Source: Gyrodactylus bullatarudis (taxonomy: Eukaryota > Platyhelminthes > Monogenea > Gyrodactylidea > Gyrodactylidae). From it: DNA of 64,000 nt. Within the stretch, counting starts at the first letter, position 1. Every line of letters starts with the position of its first letter. Position numbers and translations under genes: made by a program. Below are positions 27,601 to 36,930 of this stretch, one piece after another. The stretch lies in the NCBI GenBank assembly GCA_012064415.1, contig SSNU01000110.1, forward strand, positions 186,001 through 250,000, given 5' to 3'. Under the pieces are notes generated by a model, which made no database searches, was not told where the DNA came from, and saw only the letters and a program-made list of their open reading frames with translations.

Positions 27601-30600
27601 GAACTTTGCGCTCAAAATTTTTACTGATTTAAAATTGAGAAGTTGTTAAAATCAGAAACAAAATTAGACAAGGAATCTGATTATTACCATTAGAGCCCCA
27701 TTTTGTTCGAAGGATCTTGATAAATTCACTCAATTTCAAGCGGTACAAATTCGACTACTTCTTGATTTTGAGATTAATATTCATACCACATTAAGAAAAT
27801 TTGGTTTCCTTGTCTAATTTAGATAAAAACCATCATCTGACCGCCCTCTCATTTTTAACCCAACAAAAATTTTGAGCTCAGAGTTCAAAAAATGGGAATT
27901 TGGTGCCAAATCAGAATTCTAGAAGGTCCTAATTTTTCTCGAAATCCATTAAAATACATGAGAATTTTCGATAAACAAGCTACTGAAGAGAACGTGTCAA
28001 ATATTTTTTAACGGGTAAAATTAAAATTACCTTTGTAATATTTTCACAATTCATACTGTCAATGGGTTTAATTAACTTCGTAGTCATGTAAGATATTGGA
28101 ATGAAAGCACTCCAAAGATAGATGATTGAGACCAAAACTACGTGAAATCGTGGGAATGGATAAAGGATCACATAGAAAATAATGAGGACGGCTGAAACGG
28201 CGGTAAACTAGAGGAGAAGAAAAAAATGTTAATATCTTGAGAAAATTAACTAAGTGAACTGAACTATTAATTTAGACGAAATCTTTTGAGATAAATTCAA
28301 AGATTAATGAAGAATTATGTTGAAAGAAAATCAATCACGATTGTTTCTCTACTTGATTAGATCAAAATGATTTCTACTTATCTTCAAATTTTATTTTGTT
28401 ATTTCAAGCAATACTGTATCTTAATATGATTTGGCGAAAAAGGATTTCTGAAAATTTGATCTTTTTTTACTGTCTAATGGATTTTAAAAACCAAGTATCA
28501 TTATTTACATCTATAAAATGCAGAAAAGATGTCATTCTCGTTAATTGGTTATCTTCATCACTACTGATTCACTCGAAGTGATTTTACATTCTAAAGATAT
28601 TTGGAAAAGTTCGAATGCTCTACTCCTCTACAGTTCTCAAGTTGATTATAATTAGTTCTTGTGATAAAAAGGTTTTTATAGTTAGGGTTATTCTCAAAAT
28701 TAACTCCACTATTTTTATCAGCTACAAAAATCAAAATACATCACTCATCTAATACTTTAATGGAATTCGTTTGCGGCTATTTTTCGAAAAATTTTGAAGC
28801 TACTTCTGAAATTAAAATTCGGCTTGTTTTTTTTAACTATAGTCAATTGTATTTGGGCTAATTTTGAAAATTTATGAGACTACTTTAAGGAGAAAACGGA
28901 AATAAATGAAACTCTAAAAAATTACTTACATTTGATGTGAAAATGATGAATGAAGAAAAACACAACGCTTTCATGATATGTATCTTCATGAATTGAATAA
29001 TATATTTCACGATCGTATTCCATACTCTCATGAAAAAAATTTTTGCTTTAATGTATAATATGATCAAGCCAATATTAGAATCATGTTCTTTCTCTGGTAA
29101 TAATGTAATTTTCAATTCATAAATTTACCTTTGAATCCATTTCTGTGAGAAACTGCTGAAAAAATTCTCATAACGAAACTGGATTGCCTCACATTCCTTG
29201 CATAGTTATTATTAACCTCAACTCTATCGGGCTTTCTTTAATGTGATCAATCTAAGAAGAATTTGTATATACTTACATTTTAATTTTTAGTTCATTGAAG
29301 TAGTAAATCTTGAATGCCACAATAATGATTGTATCCGAAAATTTGTTAATTTCCTCTTGGTTTCCATTTATCCCAATTATGAGAGATCTTATTTCGATAA
29401 ATTAATCACTTCATTAGACTTTATATTCGTAGAGTGCAATTATTTTAGTAATAAAAATCAAAATTTGGTATCGATTCGTGAAAGTAGGAACATCTTCGAA
29501 AAATGTTGTAATCACTAACACAAATATTATCTATTGATCTATACCGCATTTTATATAAGGTATTCCTAAAAGTGTAAGGCTAGTTTTATTTTATGTACTG
29601 TATTTTTTTCAGGTGTCCAATGAAAAATATTAATTTCCTCTAAAAATTCCCGTCATTTCTACGATCCCGAGTACCAAAAGGTTTATATATTAGATATAGA
29701 TGAAAATAAACTTCTAACATACGTATCTATTATCTGTGAAAAGTTCATCATTTATTTAATTGTAAAAGCTTGATTCCAGCTCAAAATCACATTTTTCAAA
29801 AATATTCCTCCACCACAAATGACACTCACATAAAATACGAATCTATCCTACTTTTTATTAGTCCGAACCCCATTAGCAGGTCATTACACTTTTTGTATTA
29901 AACCATTTCAAAACTGTCTTATTTTAGTCTCATCTTCCAACATACAGTGTAGAATCTACATTGTAGATTCTAAACCGACTTAATATGTATTAGCTTTGAA
30001 GTCATTTAACTTACAGTAATGACTAGGGCCTCAAAAATAGTACCATAAAAAATTAAAAATAGTATCTCATAAACTAAAAAATGAGTAGAGAAAAGTACTT
30101 TCAAGAAAATTCAAGGGATTTTGAGTAAAAAATAGTCCTTTACCGTAAATTGTTGCAGAATTTTTAGTCAATCTTTTGTCAACAAAGTTTCGGATTTTTG
30201 TTCAAATTTTTTTCCATGATAGAAAATGACCCTTCAACTGTTCTTGTGCATACTTTACAAAATACATACATTGTATATCCTTGTAGTTGAAATTTGTAAT
30301 TCATGAAGAAATATTATCCAACAAAAAGCTACGATCTAGATGCTATTTTCTTAGACGATGAAAGCTCGATATCAGGAGTATAGCTATCAATTCATCGAAA
30401 ATTGTGATTGGTAGCTAGTTGAGGAATGCTATATTCTGAGATTAAATTTAAAAAATAGTACAATAAAGTACCTGGGCAACAATTTAGTACAGAAATAGTA
30501 CCAGCTATCTTTTAAATAGGATTAGATAAACAGATTTTTTCTTCAGATTATTAAAACTCAGCCAGTCCTTTGTCTAGAGTAAAAATAGACCAAATAGTAC

Positions 30601-32751
30601 TTTTTTGAGGCCCTAGTAATGACTCATTACTAATGTTCACTTGCTTATTTCAGAAAATTATAAATTCCGTCAAAAACATAGCAAATTTATGAAAAAAACT
30701 GTAAAATAATTTTTAAATAAAATAACTTACAACCACCTCAAGTGTTTCTCGTAATCTTTGAGAATATTAGATACTTCAAAAATTCTCAACAAAATTGACA
30801 TAATTTCAAGTAAGTATGTGTAAATTATAATGATATACCAAAATATTCGGGAGAAATATGAATGGAATCGATCAGAAATCTAGAAATAAAAAGATTTACA
30901 TAGAAAAATTACAAAGTAAGACAGTGTAAATATTGTTATGAATCCTTGATAAATGATACGATACAGTTTAACGTCTTCATCAATGATAATTCGAGCAATT
31001 GAGGCAAAACATATGCAAGAAGCAGTTTTTGAGCAGATAGATATAATATATGACTCTTGATGGAAAAAATTAATCAAATTTCAAACATACTCATAGTCAA
31101 GAAAATTTTTGAATCATATCTTATGCATTCATGATCGTAGAAATAGTTCTTCAAATTTTTCTTTCGGTACAACATTAATGGGAGGTAGAAGGACATGAAT
31201 AGAAAATTCTATAGAAAAAGAAAATGTAATAATAAAGGAAATGATCATTGATCAAAGATTTGATTCGCATGATTTTTTTCAAGGCGACAAAATAAAAAGT
31301 ATATATATGTAATTACTTATAAGTATATGGATGATTATATTTATGAATAACCAACTTTTTTGGAGATTGAAGTAACTTGGGTTGAAACAGCAACCACTAG
31401 ATAGCTTTTCAAAATTTCTGTTTGTTCTTTTGTTAAGTAGATTTGAATGATTGATATGAAATATTGTGTAAAACATTGAGCGATACCCAGTAATATAAAG
31501 AAAGATGATAATGCCAGGAATCCTTGAGGCTTTTTCTTGCAAATCCAGTATAATGGTGATAATAGAAGATAGGTCAAATTAAGCCATGAAGAAAATGTGG
31601 TGCTCCAAAACTTTTTGAAATATTAAAACTATTGAACTAACCACAATTATGTAAAAGAAAAATGACTGCGAATTTTCAGTAAAGAGATTTACGAAACTCA
31701 TTAGTAAAGAATAGTCTGAACCACAATCTTGACAAGATTCTTTTCGTATTTTATCCTGAAAAAATGCAATCGTTCGACTTACTCCATAAACTGTCACTTT
31801 TGCTTCTATAAAGCTCAATTGCATGTAGAATATTGACAAGAGAAACAGTGAAAACGTCTTTGGTAATGACTCAAGGTTTATTCTTGTCTTACCATAATCG
31901 AAACAATTTCTTTCGAAGATTAATTTCTGCAATCCAAGAAATCTAGAAATATCAGTAAACTAGTAGGTTACTTTGAATTGTTTTCATTAATTTCTAGAAT
32001 ATCAGATTGGTAAATATAGATAAGGATAAATTGAACAAACAACAGAAAAGATAAAATGTGTCTCATAAAGAAAAGAAATTTTGAGTTGAAACCTTGTGTC
32101 CAAATTATGTTGATTGAACATAAAACAACAGCAATGTAGTAAAAGCAACCGAATACTGAATATTCTGTGAGAAATATCAGAATAATATTTGCCAATATAA
32201 GACAGAGATTTAGTTTTAAAAAAAAGTTATGTTCTGTATTATTTTCTTTTGAGTGAGTGTCAGTCTGCGTCAAACTGACGCTGTCAGAGGAGTTTTTCAA
32301 AACCTTTCTGTAATAAAAAAGAATAATCAGATGGAAGAAAAATTGTAATAGATCTGGAAGAAAGTAGTTAAAAATAGATAGTTTTTTTTCAACTGGTAGA
32401 TCAATTAATCCAAAGGAATACAGTCGTTTTTTGTCATTACATTTAATTTTGGCATAGTTGACATATAAAATGTAGCCAATCCTTATACTTGAGCTTATTA
32501 AGTTGTAAATAAAATTTAATATAACAATAATTTTGCATGGAACTGAAAAATTATTTATAGTCATACTTGATAGATTTTTCCCTCCTTCCACGTTTAGCTG
32601 ACAAAAAATTGCAAAGAATATGTAGAATGGCAAACATAGAATATCAAATTTGGTGAAAAGATCTAATTTTAGTCATTTTAGAGTTACTAAGAAGCAGCAC
32701 TAAAGGCAGGAGTATTTTTAGTATTGCAAAATCATAGAATATAAATCCCAT
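6647..32751 (-). CDS. Piezo: Piezo mechanosensitive cation channel
   Basis: Very large trimeric plasma-membrane channel opened by membrane tension. Exons from 5' to 3': 32688-32751, 31972-32662, 31642-31942, 31356-31610, 31091-31208, 30913-31055, 30731-30879, 29277-29387, 29129-29196, 28930-29093, 28031-28207, 25674-25919, 25316-25642, 25131-25249, 24450-24787, 23256-23573, 17243-17349, 16497-16544, 16395-16466, 16097-16306, 14884-15462, 12658-12918, 11652-11676, 11329-11627, 11030-11244, 10835-10993, 10437-10770, 9347-9439, 8053-8228, 7393-7794, 6647-6983. Total 6,906 nt, 2,301 codons, in frame throughout; the family is usually 2,100-2,800 residues. Diagnostic parts: N-terminal ILLPLVLLL repeat helix, many hydrophobic blade helices, VYFILSARQIKSDYP before the anchor, NWMQFEDIHAKLF, a cap region, and the C-terminal GILGLFMLYLITC pore helix and LCHEIYLVR. 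Short or weakly conserved exons (11652, 16097, 15462 boundary) are the least sure. RPL30 starts 117 bp upstream on the other strand. Confidence 0.93.
8685..9071. repeat. Fold-back MITE in a Piezo intron
   Basis: Imperfect terminal inverted repeats: AAAGCTAGTTGACATAAAG at 8685-8703, continuing as AGAATTTACTGTTTT, and the complement ending CAACTAGCTTT at 9061-9071. The 387-bp span is non-coding and lies in the intron between Piezo exons 8053-8228 and 9347-9439. Arm sequence (AAGCTAGTT..A..GA..AGAATTTA) is shared with the fold-back at 15602-15739. Confidence 0.7.
9440..10436. other. Piezo intron without recognised content
   Basis: About 1 kb of AT-rich sequence between two Piezo exons. The short plus-strand frame at 9823-10077 has no recognisable motif and starts without an ATG. 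I see no repeat, RNA gene or exon here. Confidence 0.5.
11677..12657. other. Piezo intron, no convincing feature
   Basis: AT-rich intron upstream of a 25-nt microexon. The only landmark is a lone TTAACCCTTAAGGCC near 11777, which resembles one end of a TTAA-type MITE but has no partner that I could find. A 59-nt exon-like stretch at 12277-12335 would break the frame. Confidence 0.4.
14263..14843. mobile_element. Non-autonomous DNA element (MITE) in a Piezo intron
   Basis: A 581-bp non-coding segment bounded by terminal inverted repeats TGTTACCGTGAATCGTGTGA (14263) and its near-complement ending at 14843 (one early mismatch, TGTTACAGTGAATCGTGTAA). The same words GATTTACTA and GATTCACTAGTGAATC recur inside in both directions, giving several subterminal palindromes. 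No transposase is present. Superfamily unknown. Confidence 0.75.
15602..15739. repeat. Near-perfect 138-bp fold-back
   Basis: Two 44-nt arms (15602-15645 and 15696-15739) are complementary with about one mismatch and are separated by a 50-nt spacer. The arm reads CTAGTTAATATGAAGATGGG and continues to AAAATTCT. Related single arms occur near 14090-14150 and 59320-59360. It lies in the Piezo intron between exons 14884-15462 and 16097-16306. The near identity of the arms points to recent amplification. Confidence 0.85.
17387..18886 (+). mobile_element. Tc1-family DNA transposon with IR/DR ends
   Basis: A 1,500-bp element inserted at a TA dinucleotide (TA at 17385-17386 and 18887-18888). Outer ends begin AGTATACACCTATAGAACCT. 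The same AGTATACAC word recurs at 17571-17579 and, reversed, at 18694-18702, so each end is a 193-bp inverted repeat holding two direct copies of the presumed transposase site (IR/DR layout). The text between outer and inner sites is also largely shared between the two ends. It lies in the 5.9-kb Piezo intron 17350-23255, opposite to the host gene strand, and encloses one intact transposase frame. Confidence 0.95.
17696..18691 (+). CDS. Tc1-type transposase, apparently intact
   Basis: 331-codon uninterrupted frame from the ATG at 17696; it stays open upstream but without another ATG. N-terminal helix-turn-helix DNA-binding half (FQKQRAIELRKDGLSLRKIA, then a second HTH with the GRPR-like linker KKRGPKQ). 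The catalytic half shows the Tc1 DDE triad: first D in IFSDEKKFNLDGPDG, second D in QQDNAPCHRS, and E in SPDLNPIENLWG, with 34 residues between the last two (DD34E). Glycine-rich box GGGSVMVWG is present. Length is normal for the family. The lack of stops and matching ends suggest recent activity; expression is not shown. Confidence 0.95.
   Translation: MGTNESKYSRLTNFQKQRAIELRKDGLSLRKIANFIECTTKTISRLFMKKKPLKKRGPKQIIPNSVRAKIKYLAVNKKYTASKIKSELNLNVSISTIQRALKKDPSLHWGKPKNTPNLSSRDMESRKSWAYEKIIENQDWSRVIFSDEKKFNLDGPDGLTSCWMDKKRPKPIRIKRGFGGGSVMVWGSITSKGTSSLVVISEKLNSTSYQILLEDHLFSFKEEITKEDLIFQQDNAPCHRSKSTINWFSDHTIKVLPWPARSPDLNPIENLWGILSQKVYQNGKIFCNKHELIIKIMEEWKSIHEDVIKNLYKSMQKRCMNVVLSDGNFTK
18889..20950. 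other. Piezo intron sequence, nothing recognised
   Basis: AT-rich non-coding DNA between the Tc1 element and the PLE insertion. I found no frame, RNA gene or clear repeat arm in it. Confidence 0.45.
20951..21041 (-). repeat. Inverted copy of a Piezo intron-exon boundary
   Basis: This 91-bp block is, by eye, identical to the reverse complement of 23540-23630. The copy at 23540-23630 is the native one: it spans the acceptor and first 34 nt of the Piezo exon 23256-23573 and reads on in frame there. The inverted copy stops exactly where Penelope-like sequence begins at 21042, so it is a junction product of that insertion. On the plus strand it includes an AG acceptor and an ATG. Confidence 0.9.
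21042..21990 (+). pseudogene. 5'-truncated Penelope-like element with GIY-YIG domain (PLE1)
   Basis: Starts inside the linker before the endonuclease (KRVRRIVSEE) and runs through LLFKGDLP to the GIY-YIG domain: LVYRFKCPCDAVYIG, then TTRRLEDRVDEHL, and a C-terminal tail LINEEKPNLCVQKN ending at the stop 21711-21713. At least two frame changes (near 21200 and 21365) break it. Penelope-like elements encode an RT followed by a GIY-YIG nuclease; only the C-terminal part remains here. A hammerhead-like motif follows about 170 nt after the stop. The 3' limit of the element is not clear. Confidence 0.85.
21887..21928 (+). ncRNA. Hammerhead-ribozyme-like motif, PLE1 3' region
   Basis: Parts in order: helix I strand TCACA (21887-21891), core CTGATGA (21892-21898), 8-nt helix II segment GTATGCCC, core GAA (21907-21909), helix III hairpin ATAA-AGGCC-TTAT (21910-21922), cleavage-site T (21923) and helix I strand TGTGA (21924-21928), which pairs perfectly with the first strand. 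All invariant core positions of the hammerhead are present. The weak point is helix II, which has one G-C pair at most. Penelope-like elements are known to carry hammerhead motifs, and the position after the GIY-YIG stop fits. Confidence 0.65.
21991..23255. other. Piezo intron downstream of PLE1
   Basis: AT-rich non-coding DNA up to the next Piezo exon. A diverged GAGATGAAAATTTACTATAA arm near 22865 resembles the window's MITE arms. Nothing else recognised. Confidence 0.4.
23899..24345. repeat. Fold-back repeat in a Piezo intron
   Basis: Arm 23899-23936 (GATCAAAAGTCACACTTTTA, CTGATTTAAAAA...) is complementary, with mismatches, to 24306-24345. The sequence between is non-coding. Probably a diverged MITE in the intron 23574-24449. 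Confidence 0.6.
26219..26260 (+). ncRNA. Degenerate hammerhead-like motif
   Basis: Carries GACCTGGCGAAAT exactly as in the copies at 62.07 and 63.13 kb, preceded by AGAGATTAA and followed by an ATAA...TTAT hairpin. The first core box is reduced to TTAA (three bases lost against TTGATAA), so it cannot be an active ribozyme. It is taken as a relic of a Penelope-like 3' end in the Piezo intron 25920-28030. Confidence 0.45.
27586..27900. repeat. Fold-back repeat in a Piezo intron
   Basis: Arm 27586-27622 (AATTCCCATTTTTTCGAACT, then GCGCTCAAAATTTTT) is complementary to 27865-27900 except for a one-base insertion and two mismatches. About 315 bp, non-coding. Confidence 0.7.
28208..28929. other. 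Piezo intron, nothing recognised
   Basis: AT-rich spacer between two Piezo exons. The short plus-strand frame at 28396-28581 has no motif. No repeat arms noticed. Confidence 0.4.
30016..30623. mobile_element. Non-autonomous hAT element with 8-bp target duplication
   Basis: A 592-bp non-coding element (30024-30615) has inverted ends TAGGGCCTCAAAAA / TTTTTGAGGCCCTA and is flanked by a perfect 8-bp direct repeat GTAATGAC (30016-30023 and 30616-30623). Eight-base duplications and TAGGG-type ends are typical of the hAT superfamily. Inside, the word AATAGTAC recurs several times. It lies in the Piezo intron between 29277-29387 and 30731-30879. Confidence 0.92.
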
Positions 32752-32868
32752 TTTAATTTTGAATTAGTCTTTATAGTTTCAAAAAAGTTTTAAACAAAGA
32801 TATTATTTTGTATTATTTGTTTTACCAGTGGTTAATTTTTGCGTATACTCAACTCACAATATCGTGCA
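32752..32868. promoter_or_regulatory. Two-way promoter gap between Piezo and RPL30
   Basis: Only 117 bp separate the Piezo ATG (32751, minus) from the RPL30 ATG (32869, plus). Any core promoters and both leaders must fit here or overlap neighbouring exons. No clear TATA box was recognised. Confidence 0.5.
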
Positions 32869-33237
32869 ATGGCTGTCGCTAAAACCGAACAGAAAGAGAC
32901 CAAGTCTGTTACAAAGAAGACAAAGGCATTGGACTCAATCAACTCCAAGCTAGGTCTTGTTATGAAAAGTGGTAAAACATCACTCGGTTACAAGTCTACT
33001 CTCAAAAGCTTACGAACTAAGAATGCCAAGCTAGTTATTCTTGCAAATAATACTCCTCCCCTCGTCAGAGCTGAAATAGAATATTATGCCTTCCTTTCCA
33101 AAACTGGTGTTCACCATTACCATGGATCTAATAGAGACTTGGGCACCGCTTGCGGTAAATACTTCAGAATCGGATCTATGGTTATAACCGACCCTGGTGA
33201 TTCTGATATAATCAGAAATGTTCCAGGCGAAAACTAA
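32869..33237 (+). CDS. RPL30: 60S ribosomal protein L30 (eL30)
   Basis: 122-residue protein of the large ribosomal subunit. The start is the ATG at 32869 ([10 protein letters not shown]); the frame is open a little further upstream but without an ATG. Family blocks are plain: [70 protein letters not shown]. The family is about 110-120 residues. Single exon here. It faces away from Piezo and converges on MRPS5, whose stop is 69 bp beyond. Confidence 0.97.
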   Translation: MAVAKTEQKETKSVTKKTKALDSINSKLGLVMKSGKTSLGYKSTLKSLRTKNAKLVILANNTPPLVRAEIEYYAFLSKTGVHHYHGSNRDLGTACGKYFRIGSMVITDPGDSDIIRNVPGEN

Positions 33238-33306
33238 TTTGAATAAATCTTTGTCAACCAAAACTAAAAAATCTTTGTTATATAAAATACGCTATTTATT
33301 GAAATT

Positions 33307-34674
33307 TTACTGCCCAGTCAGAATCAAATCAAGCTCATTTGCAATTGTCCTTTCTAATGCTGCACTGCTTTGATTGGTATACTTTTTTCTAATTTCTTGT
33401 GCTCTAAGGACACCAGGATGGTTCCAGTAAAGGGGGGTCCTATTTTTGTTGATCTTGGGAATTCTACCTTTCCATATCAAAAGGTTGTTGATATCCCTCT
33501 CACCTTCTTCCAAAAGTTTACTGAACTCTTCTGGCTCGTTACGGTCAATTTTATCAACTAGGTCATCTAATAAAATACTCTTATCAACTGGGGCTAATTT
33601 CTTCTTGTAAACGAAATTGTTCTGCTTTTGAATAACGGCCCTGGGGTAGTCATCCTCAACAGGATTTACTGATTTGACTTCGTTTTCTTTGGAAGAACCA
33701 AGTTTATCACTTGAGGAAGAAGGTTGAGCCAAAACTCTGGGATAATTGTTATAATCCTCACTAAACTCCACTACGTTTAGTCCAGTCAAATTTGCTATTT
33801 CTTGATAGGATTTTTGTTCTTGTAATAATCTAAGGAAGCAAACAATAATTGCCTTGTAATTTTTTGTGTTTCCTTCAACTTTAGCATATAAATCCTTGAT
33901 TCCAATTAATCGACAAGCTAGCCTCAGCATGATGTGACATGTAAGACCTTGGCCTTCATTCTTGGGAAATGCGTAAATAGTGTTTTTATGAACTGTTGTC
34001 ATTCCAGCATGCCAAATTGTTCTGTTCTCTTTCAAATCAAAAGTATTCAGATTCAGTAACGATCTATCTCTTGCACTCATTAACGAAGATCTCATTTTTG
34101 TACCTTTGGCGACTCCTATTCCAAATGTACCTTGACCATCACCTGATGCGACAATAGCTGAAAATCTACGAAATCTTCCTTTGGTTCCAGTCATTGTAGC
34201 AACAACTTTCAATTCAAGAATTCGACTATCAAAGTTAGGAAAATCAGGATGAGGAGCACCCAATGATTGACCTCCCATTTTAGAACCTGAATAACCTCGT
34301 TCGATTGGGGATAATTTAGCTCTTTTAGTTTTCACAGAAGATTTATTGCGATACTCTATAAGTTTGTCCATATACTCTGAATCTTCAACAACAGTGATTT
34401 TGTTCATATCTCTGGAACCTGATTTCAAACCTGGCCAAACAATGCCAGCTTTACCATATCCAATATACTGACCTCTATTTAGATCAATTCTAGGTCTGGC
34501 TATACGTCGTTTACCTCGTGCTCGTTTTTTCACACTTCCTTTAGGACCACAAACACCTTCCCACAGTTTTTCAGAATCTATATTCACAAAAATGGACGAC
34601 ATTTGTCTTAACTGGGGAACTGGAAGGGGAGACCTCAGGTGAAATGGTAAACATTTTAGGATTGTTTGAAACAT
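33307..34674 (-). CDS. MRPS5: Mitochondrial ribosomal protein S5 (uS5m)
   Basis: 455-residue single-exon frame from the ATG at 34672-34674. Small-subunit mitoribosomal protein. The S5 N-terminal (dsRBD-like) domain lies near residues 152-220 (ELKVVATMTGTKGRFRRFSA, ASGDGQGTFGIGVAKG), followed by the C-terminal S5 fold near 230-310 (GQGLTCHIMLRLACRLIGIKD, VEGNTKN). The basic N-terminus, rich in R/K with RARGKRRIARPR, and the extra C-terminal tail are typical of metazoan MRPS5 (about 430 residues in vertebrates). Tail-to-tail with RPL30 and head-to-head with IFT74. Confidence 0.95.
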   Translation of the reverse strand: MFQTILKCLPFHLRSPLPVPQLRQMSSIFVNIDSEKLWEGVCGPKGSVKKRARGKRRIARPRIDLNRGQYIGYGKAGIVWPGLKSGSRDMNKITVVEDSEYMDKLIEYRNKSSVKTKRAKLSPIERGYSGSKMGGQSLGAPHPDFPNFDSRILELKVVATMTGTKGRFRRFSAIVASGDGQGTFGIGVAKGTKMRSSLMSARDRSLLNLNTFDLKENRTIWHAGMTTVHKNTIYAFPKNEGQGLTCHIMLRLACRLIGIKDLYAKVEGNTKNYKAIIVCFLRLLQEQKSYQEIANLTGLNVVEFSEDYNNYPRVLAQPSSSSDKLGSSKENEVKSVNPVEDDYPRAVIQKQNNFVYKKKLAPVDKSILLDDLVDKIDRNEPEEFSKLLEEGERDINNLLIWKGRIPKINKNRTPLYWNHPGVLRAQEIRKKYTNQSSAALERTIANELDLILTGQ

Positions 34675-34796
34675 TTTGAAATACCACCTGAATCAACAAA
34701 CATGACATCATAAAGATATATTGTTTAAGCCAACTGGTGTTATTTTGATTTTGTTGTCAATTTCTGAAATAATTTCGGTGAAATTGAATTTCAAGA
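34675..34796. promoter_or_regulatory. Two-way promoter gap between MRPS5 and IFT74
   Basis: 122 bp separate the two start codons. No recognised core element; inferred to drive both genes. Confidence 0.45.
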
Positions 34797-36331
34797 ATGT
34801 TTATGGAATCTAATAAAGTAAGATCCCATCATATTATGTATCTAAAGAACCATGCACTTTCGCCTTTGAAAACAAGTCAACCACGATTAGGAACATCTTC
34901 AATTTCTGTTAGGGAAAAATCAAGTGTTCTCGCTGAGTTTAGAAAAAAAATGAACCTTCTTAATGAGAAAATTCAGTCTATGAACAAATCAATTGAAAAA
35001 TCAAGCTTAATGGAAAATAAAAACCATTCCTTCAGAGAATTGGCTGAAAAACATGCATACGAGTTAACAGAGCTAGAAGAGAAATTAAGCGACTATAACA
35101 TGATTCTTGAAATTATAACGTTAGGAAATGGAGAAATTGAAATTCAAAAGAAAATAGATAGGTTGTGTGAGGCTAATGAAAAGTTTGAAAGAAAGCTTTC
35201 TTGGTTGAAAGAACGCAGAGAAGGAAAAGAGCTTGAAATCAAGTCCTTAGGAAAAGATATTGAATATGAAAATCATGAAATTCAAAACCTCTTAAATTCC
35301 CTAAGAGATGAAAATAAAGAGGAGTATCTCCTGCTGAAAGAAAATTTAGAAAAATATAATTCCCTCATTGAAGAGAATAAAATAGAAATTAATAGGTTAA
35401 TGGTAAAGAAACAAGAGTTCGAAAATGACTTTGGAAATGCAAATGTAAAGAGAAAATTTCTAAAGATGCTTGGCAAGATAAGAGATCTAAAATCGGAATA
35501 TAAAACGGCGCGGGATGAAGAGACCATGCATAAATTTTTTTCAATTAAAATTCAAGAGGATATTAAAAAACTTAATGATGAAATTGTAATTCTACAAAAA
35601 AAGTATTATCAATCTACATAAAATTATAAAAATTTTTTAGCATTGAGGAGTATGAAACCCAACTTAGAAGTATTAACGAGAAGAATTTCAGCCTCTTCAA
35701 TTCTATGGATGATGAAAAGTTGAAAAAATTGGTTTATGAATACGTAAATTCAATTTATCACTTTAATCACAGAAAGAAAAGCAACATATCCTAGCAAAGC
35801 AAGAAGGGGTGTTAAAAAGTCTGAGGAATGTGAGGATCAGTATTAACAAGACAAAGAATTCATCAGAATCTGTAATGGAACTCATTGGATTGAAGAGAAA
35901 AGAGAACGAATTATTGAGGGTAATTCTTAATCATTTTCTATTGAAATTTAGAGAATCAAGAATTTAGATTGTGATATTCAGTTAAGAGAGAAGAATTCAA
36001 AAGAATTACTTTCTTCTCAAAAAACTATTGAAGAAAGAATAGGAGAAAAAGAAGTTGAAATCTCACGGCTAAATAGCATATTGGAAGAAAATCACGCTAA
36101 TTTTCTCAGAGATGAAGTAATAGAATTTTATATATTTAGGACTACTTAAAAATGATAAAACTTCAAGAAGAATTGAGTATAAAAAATAAATCTATTGCTA
36201 CATTAGAAGAAAACATTAGCAAATTGAATGCAAAAAGGGAAAATCAGCAGGACGAAGTCATGGATATTGTCGGAGAGTACAATGATTATCTCATAAAATC
36301 ATATAAAATTAATTCAAAGTCATTGAACTAA
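34797..36331 (+). CDS. IFT74: Intraflagellar transport protein 74 homologue
   Basis: IFT-B coiled-coil subunit that, with IFT81, carries tubulin in cilia. Exons: 34797-35602, 35641-35743, 35773-35919, 35952-36116, 36140-36331; 1,413 nt, 470 residues, in frame. Introns are 38, 29, 32 and 23 nt. Family similarity by eye: after a short basic N-terminus, KLSDYNMILE matches the DYNM block of IFT74, followed by the ordered pattern ERREGKELEIKSL / EENKEEYLLLKENLEK seen in IFT74. Nearly all of the remainder is predicted coiled coil (E/K/L-rich heptads). At 470 residues it is shorter than the roughly 600 of vertebrates. Another long coiled-coil protein is the alternative, but the DYNM region makes IFT74 the best call. 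Confidence 0.8.
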
Positions 36332-36380
36332 AATTTAATAAAAATATATAATTAATAATAAGAATTATTAAAAATAATTA

Positions 36381-36836
36381 CTAGATGGGTTTAAAAATAG
36401 GCTTCGCCATGTTTACTAAGAGGATTGCGAATATGCTGAGAATGAAATAGTTTTGTCTTTGAATTCTTATTTCCATCTTTTTAAGTCTTCTATCATATGA
36501 ATCTATAATTTCAGCAATGCTATTTTGTTCTTGTGACGCATAAAGATCGGTAGGACTTTTTTTCGGTTGAATTTTGTAATTTTTATAAAATCGAGAAGAA
36601 ATATCATCATCAAGAGAGGGATAGCTATATTGTTCTAGGGTAATTGACCGGGGAGGAGTATGAATGACTGGTTTTGACTTTATTCGCTGAACATCAATAC
36701 TGATAATTTCATCATCCAATAACTTGGATTGAGAATAACTAGGATTCAAAGAAAGACGACCGGGCACACGCATCTTTGTGTTTATTTGATCATAGTACTC
36801 TGAGTCAAACTTTTCCATTTCATCAAGGGGATCCAT
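36381..36836 (-). CDS. MFF: Mitochondrial fission factor (MFF/Tango11)
   Basis: Tail-anchored receptor on mitochondria and peroxisomes that recruits dynamin-related protein Drp1. The preferred start is the ATG at 36834-36836 (MDPLDEMEKFDSEYYDQIN), giving 151 residues. The hallmark short motif is INTKMRVPGRLSL, followed by a low-complexity middle with SPTDLY, a coiled coil (IAEIIDSYDRRLKKMEIRIQ) and a C-terminal membrane helix FILSIFAILLVNMAKPIF. The frame also stays open to an upstream ATG at 36921-36923, which would add a hydrophobic N-terminus not expected in this family and leave only 7 bp to the PAXBP1 start. Confidence 0.85.
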   Translation of the reverse strand: MDPLDEMEKFDSEYYDQINTKMRVPGRLSLNPSYSQSKLLDDEIISIDVQRIKSKPVIHTPPRSITLEQYSYPSLDDDISSRFYKNYKIQPKKSPTDLYASQEQNSIAEIIDSYDRRLKKMEIRIQRQNYFILSIFAILLVNMAKPIFKPI

Positions 36837-36930
36837 CCTTGACTTGGGCTGATCAAATGTGTAAAATAAGAAATCAAAACTAAAGTACAAACACAAGAAA
36901 AAATATTTGTTTGAATGACTCATAAATTCA
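36837..36930. promoter_or_regulatory. Two-way promoter gap between MFF and PAXBP1
   Basis: 94 bp between the start codons (7 bp if the upstream MFF ATG is used). No core promoter element recognised. Confidence 0.45.

Noticed and set aside
32839..32868. Ten-codon N-terminal extension of RPL30
   Set aside because: The extension has no ATG; the family start agrees with the ATG at 32869.
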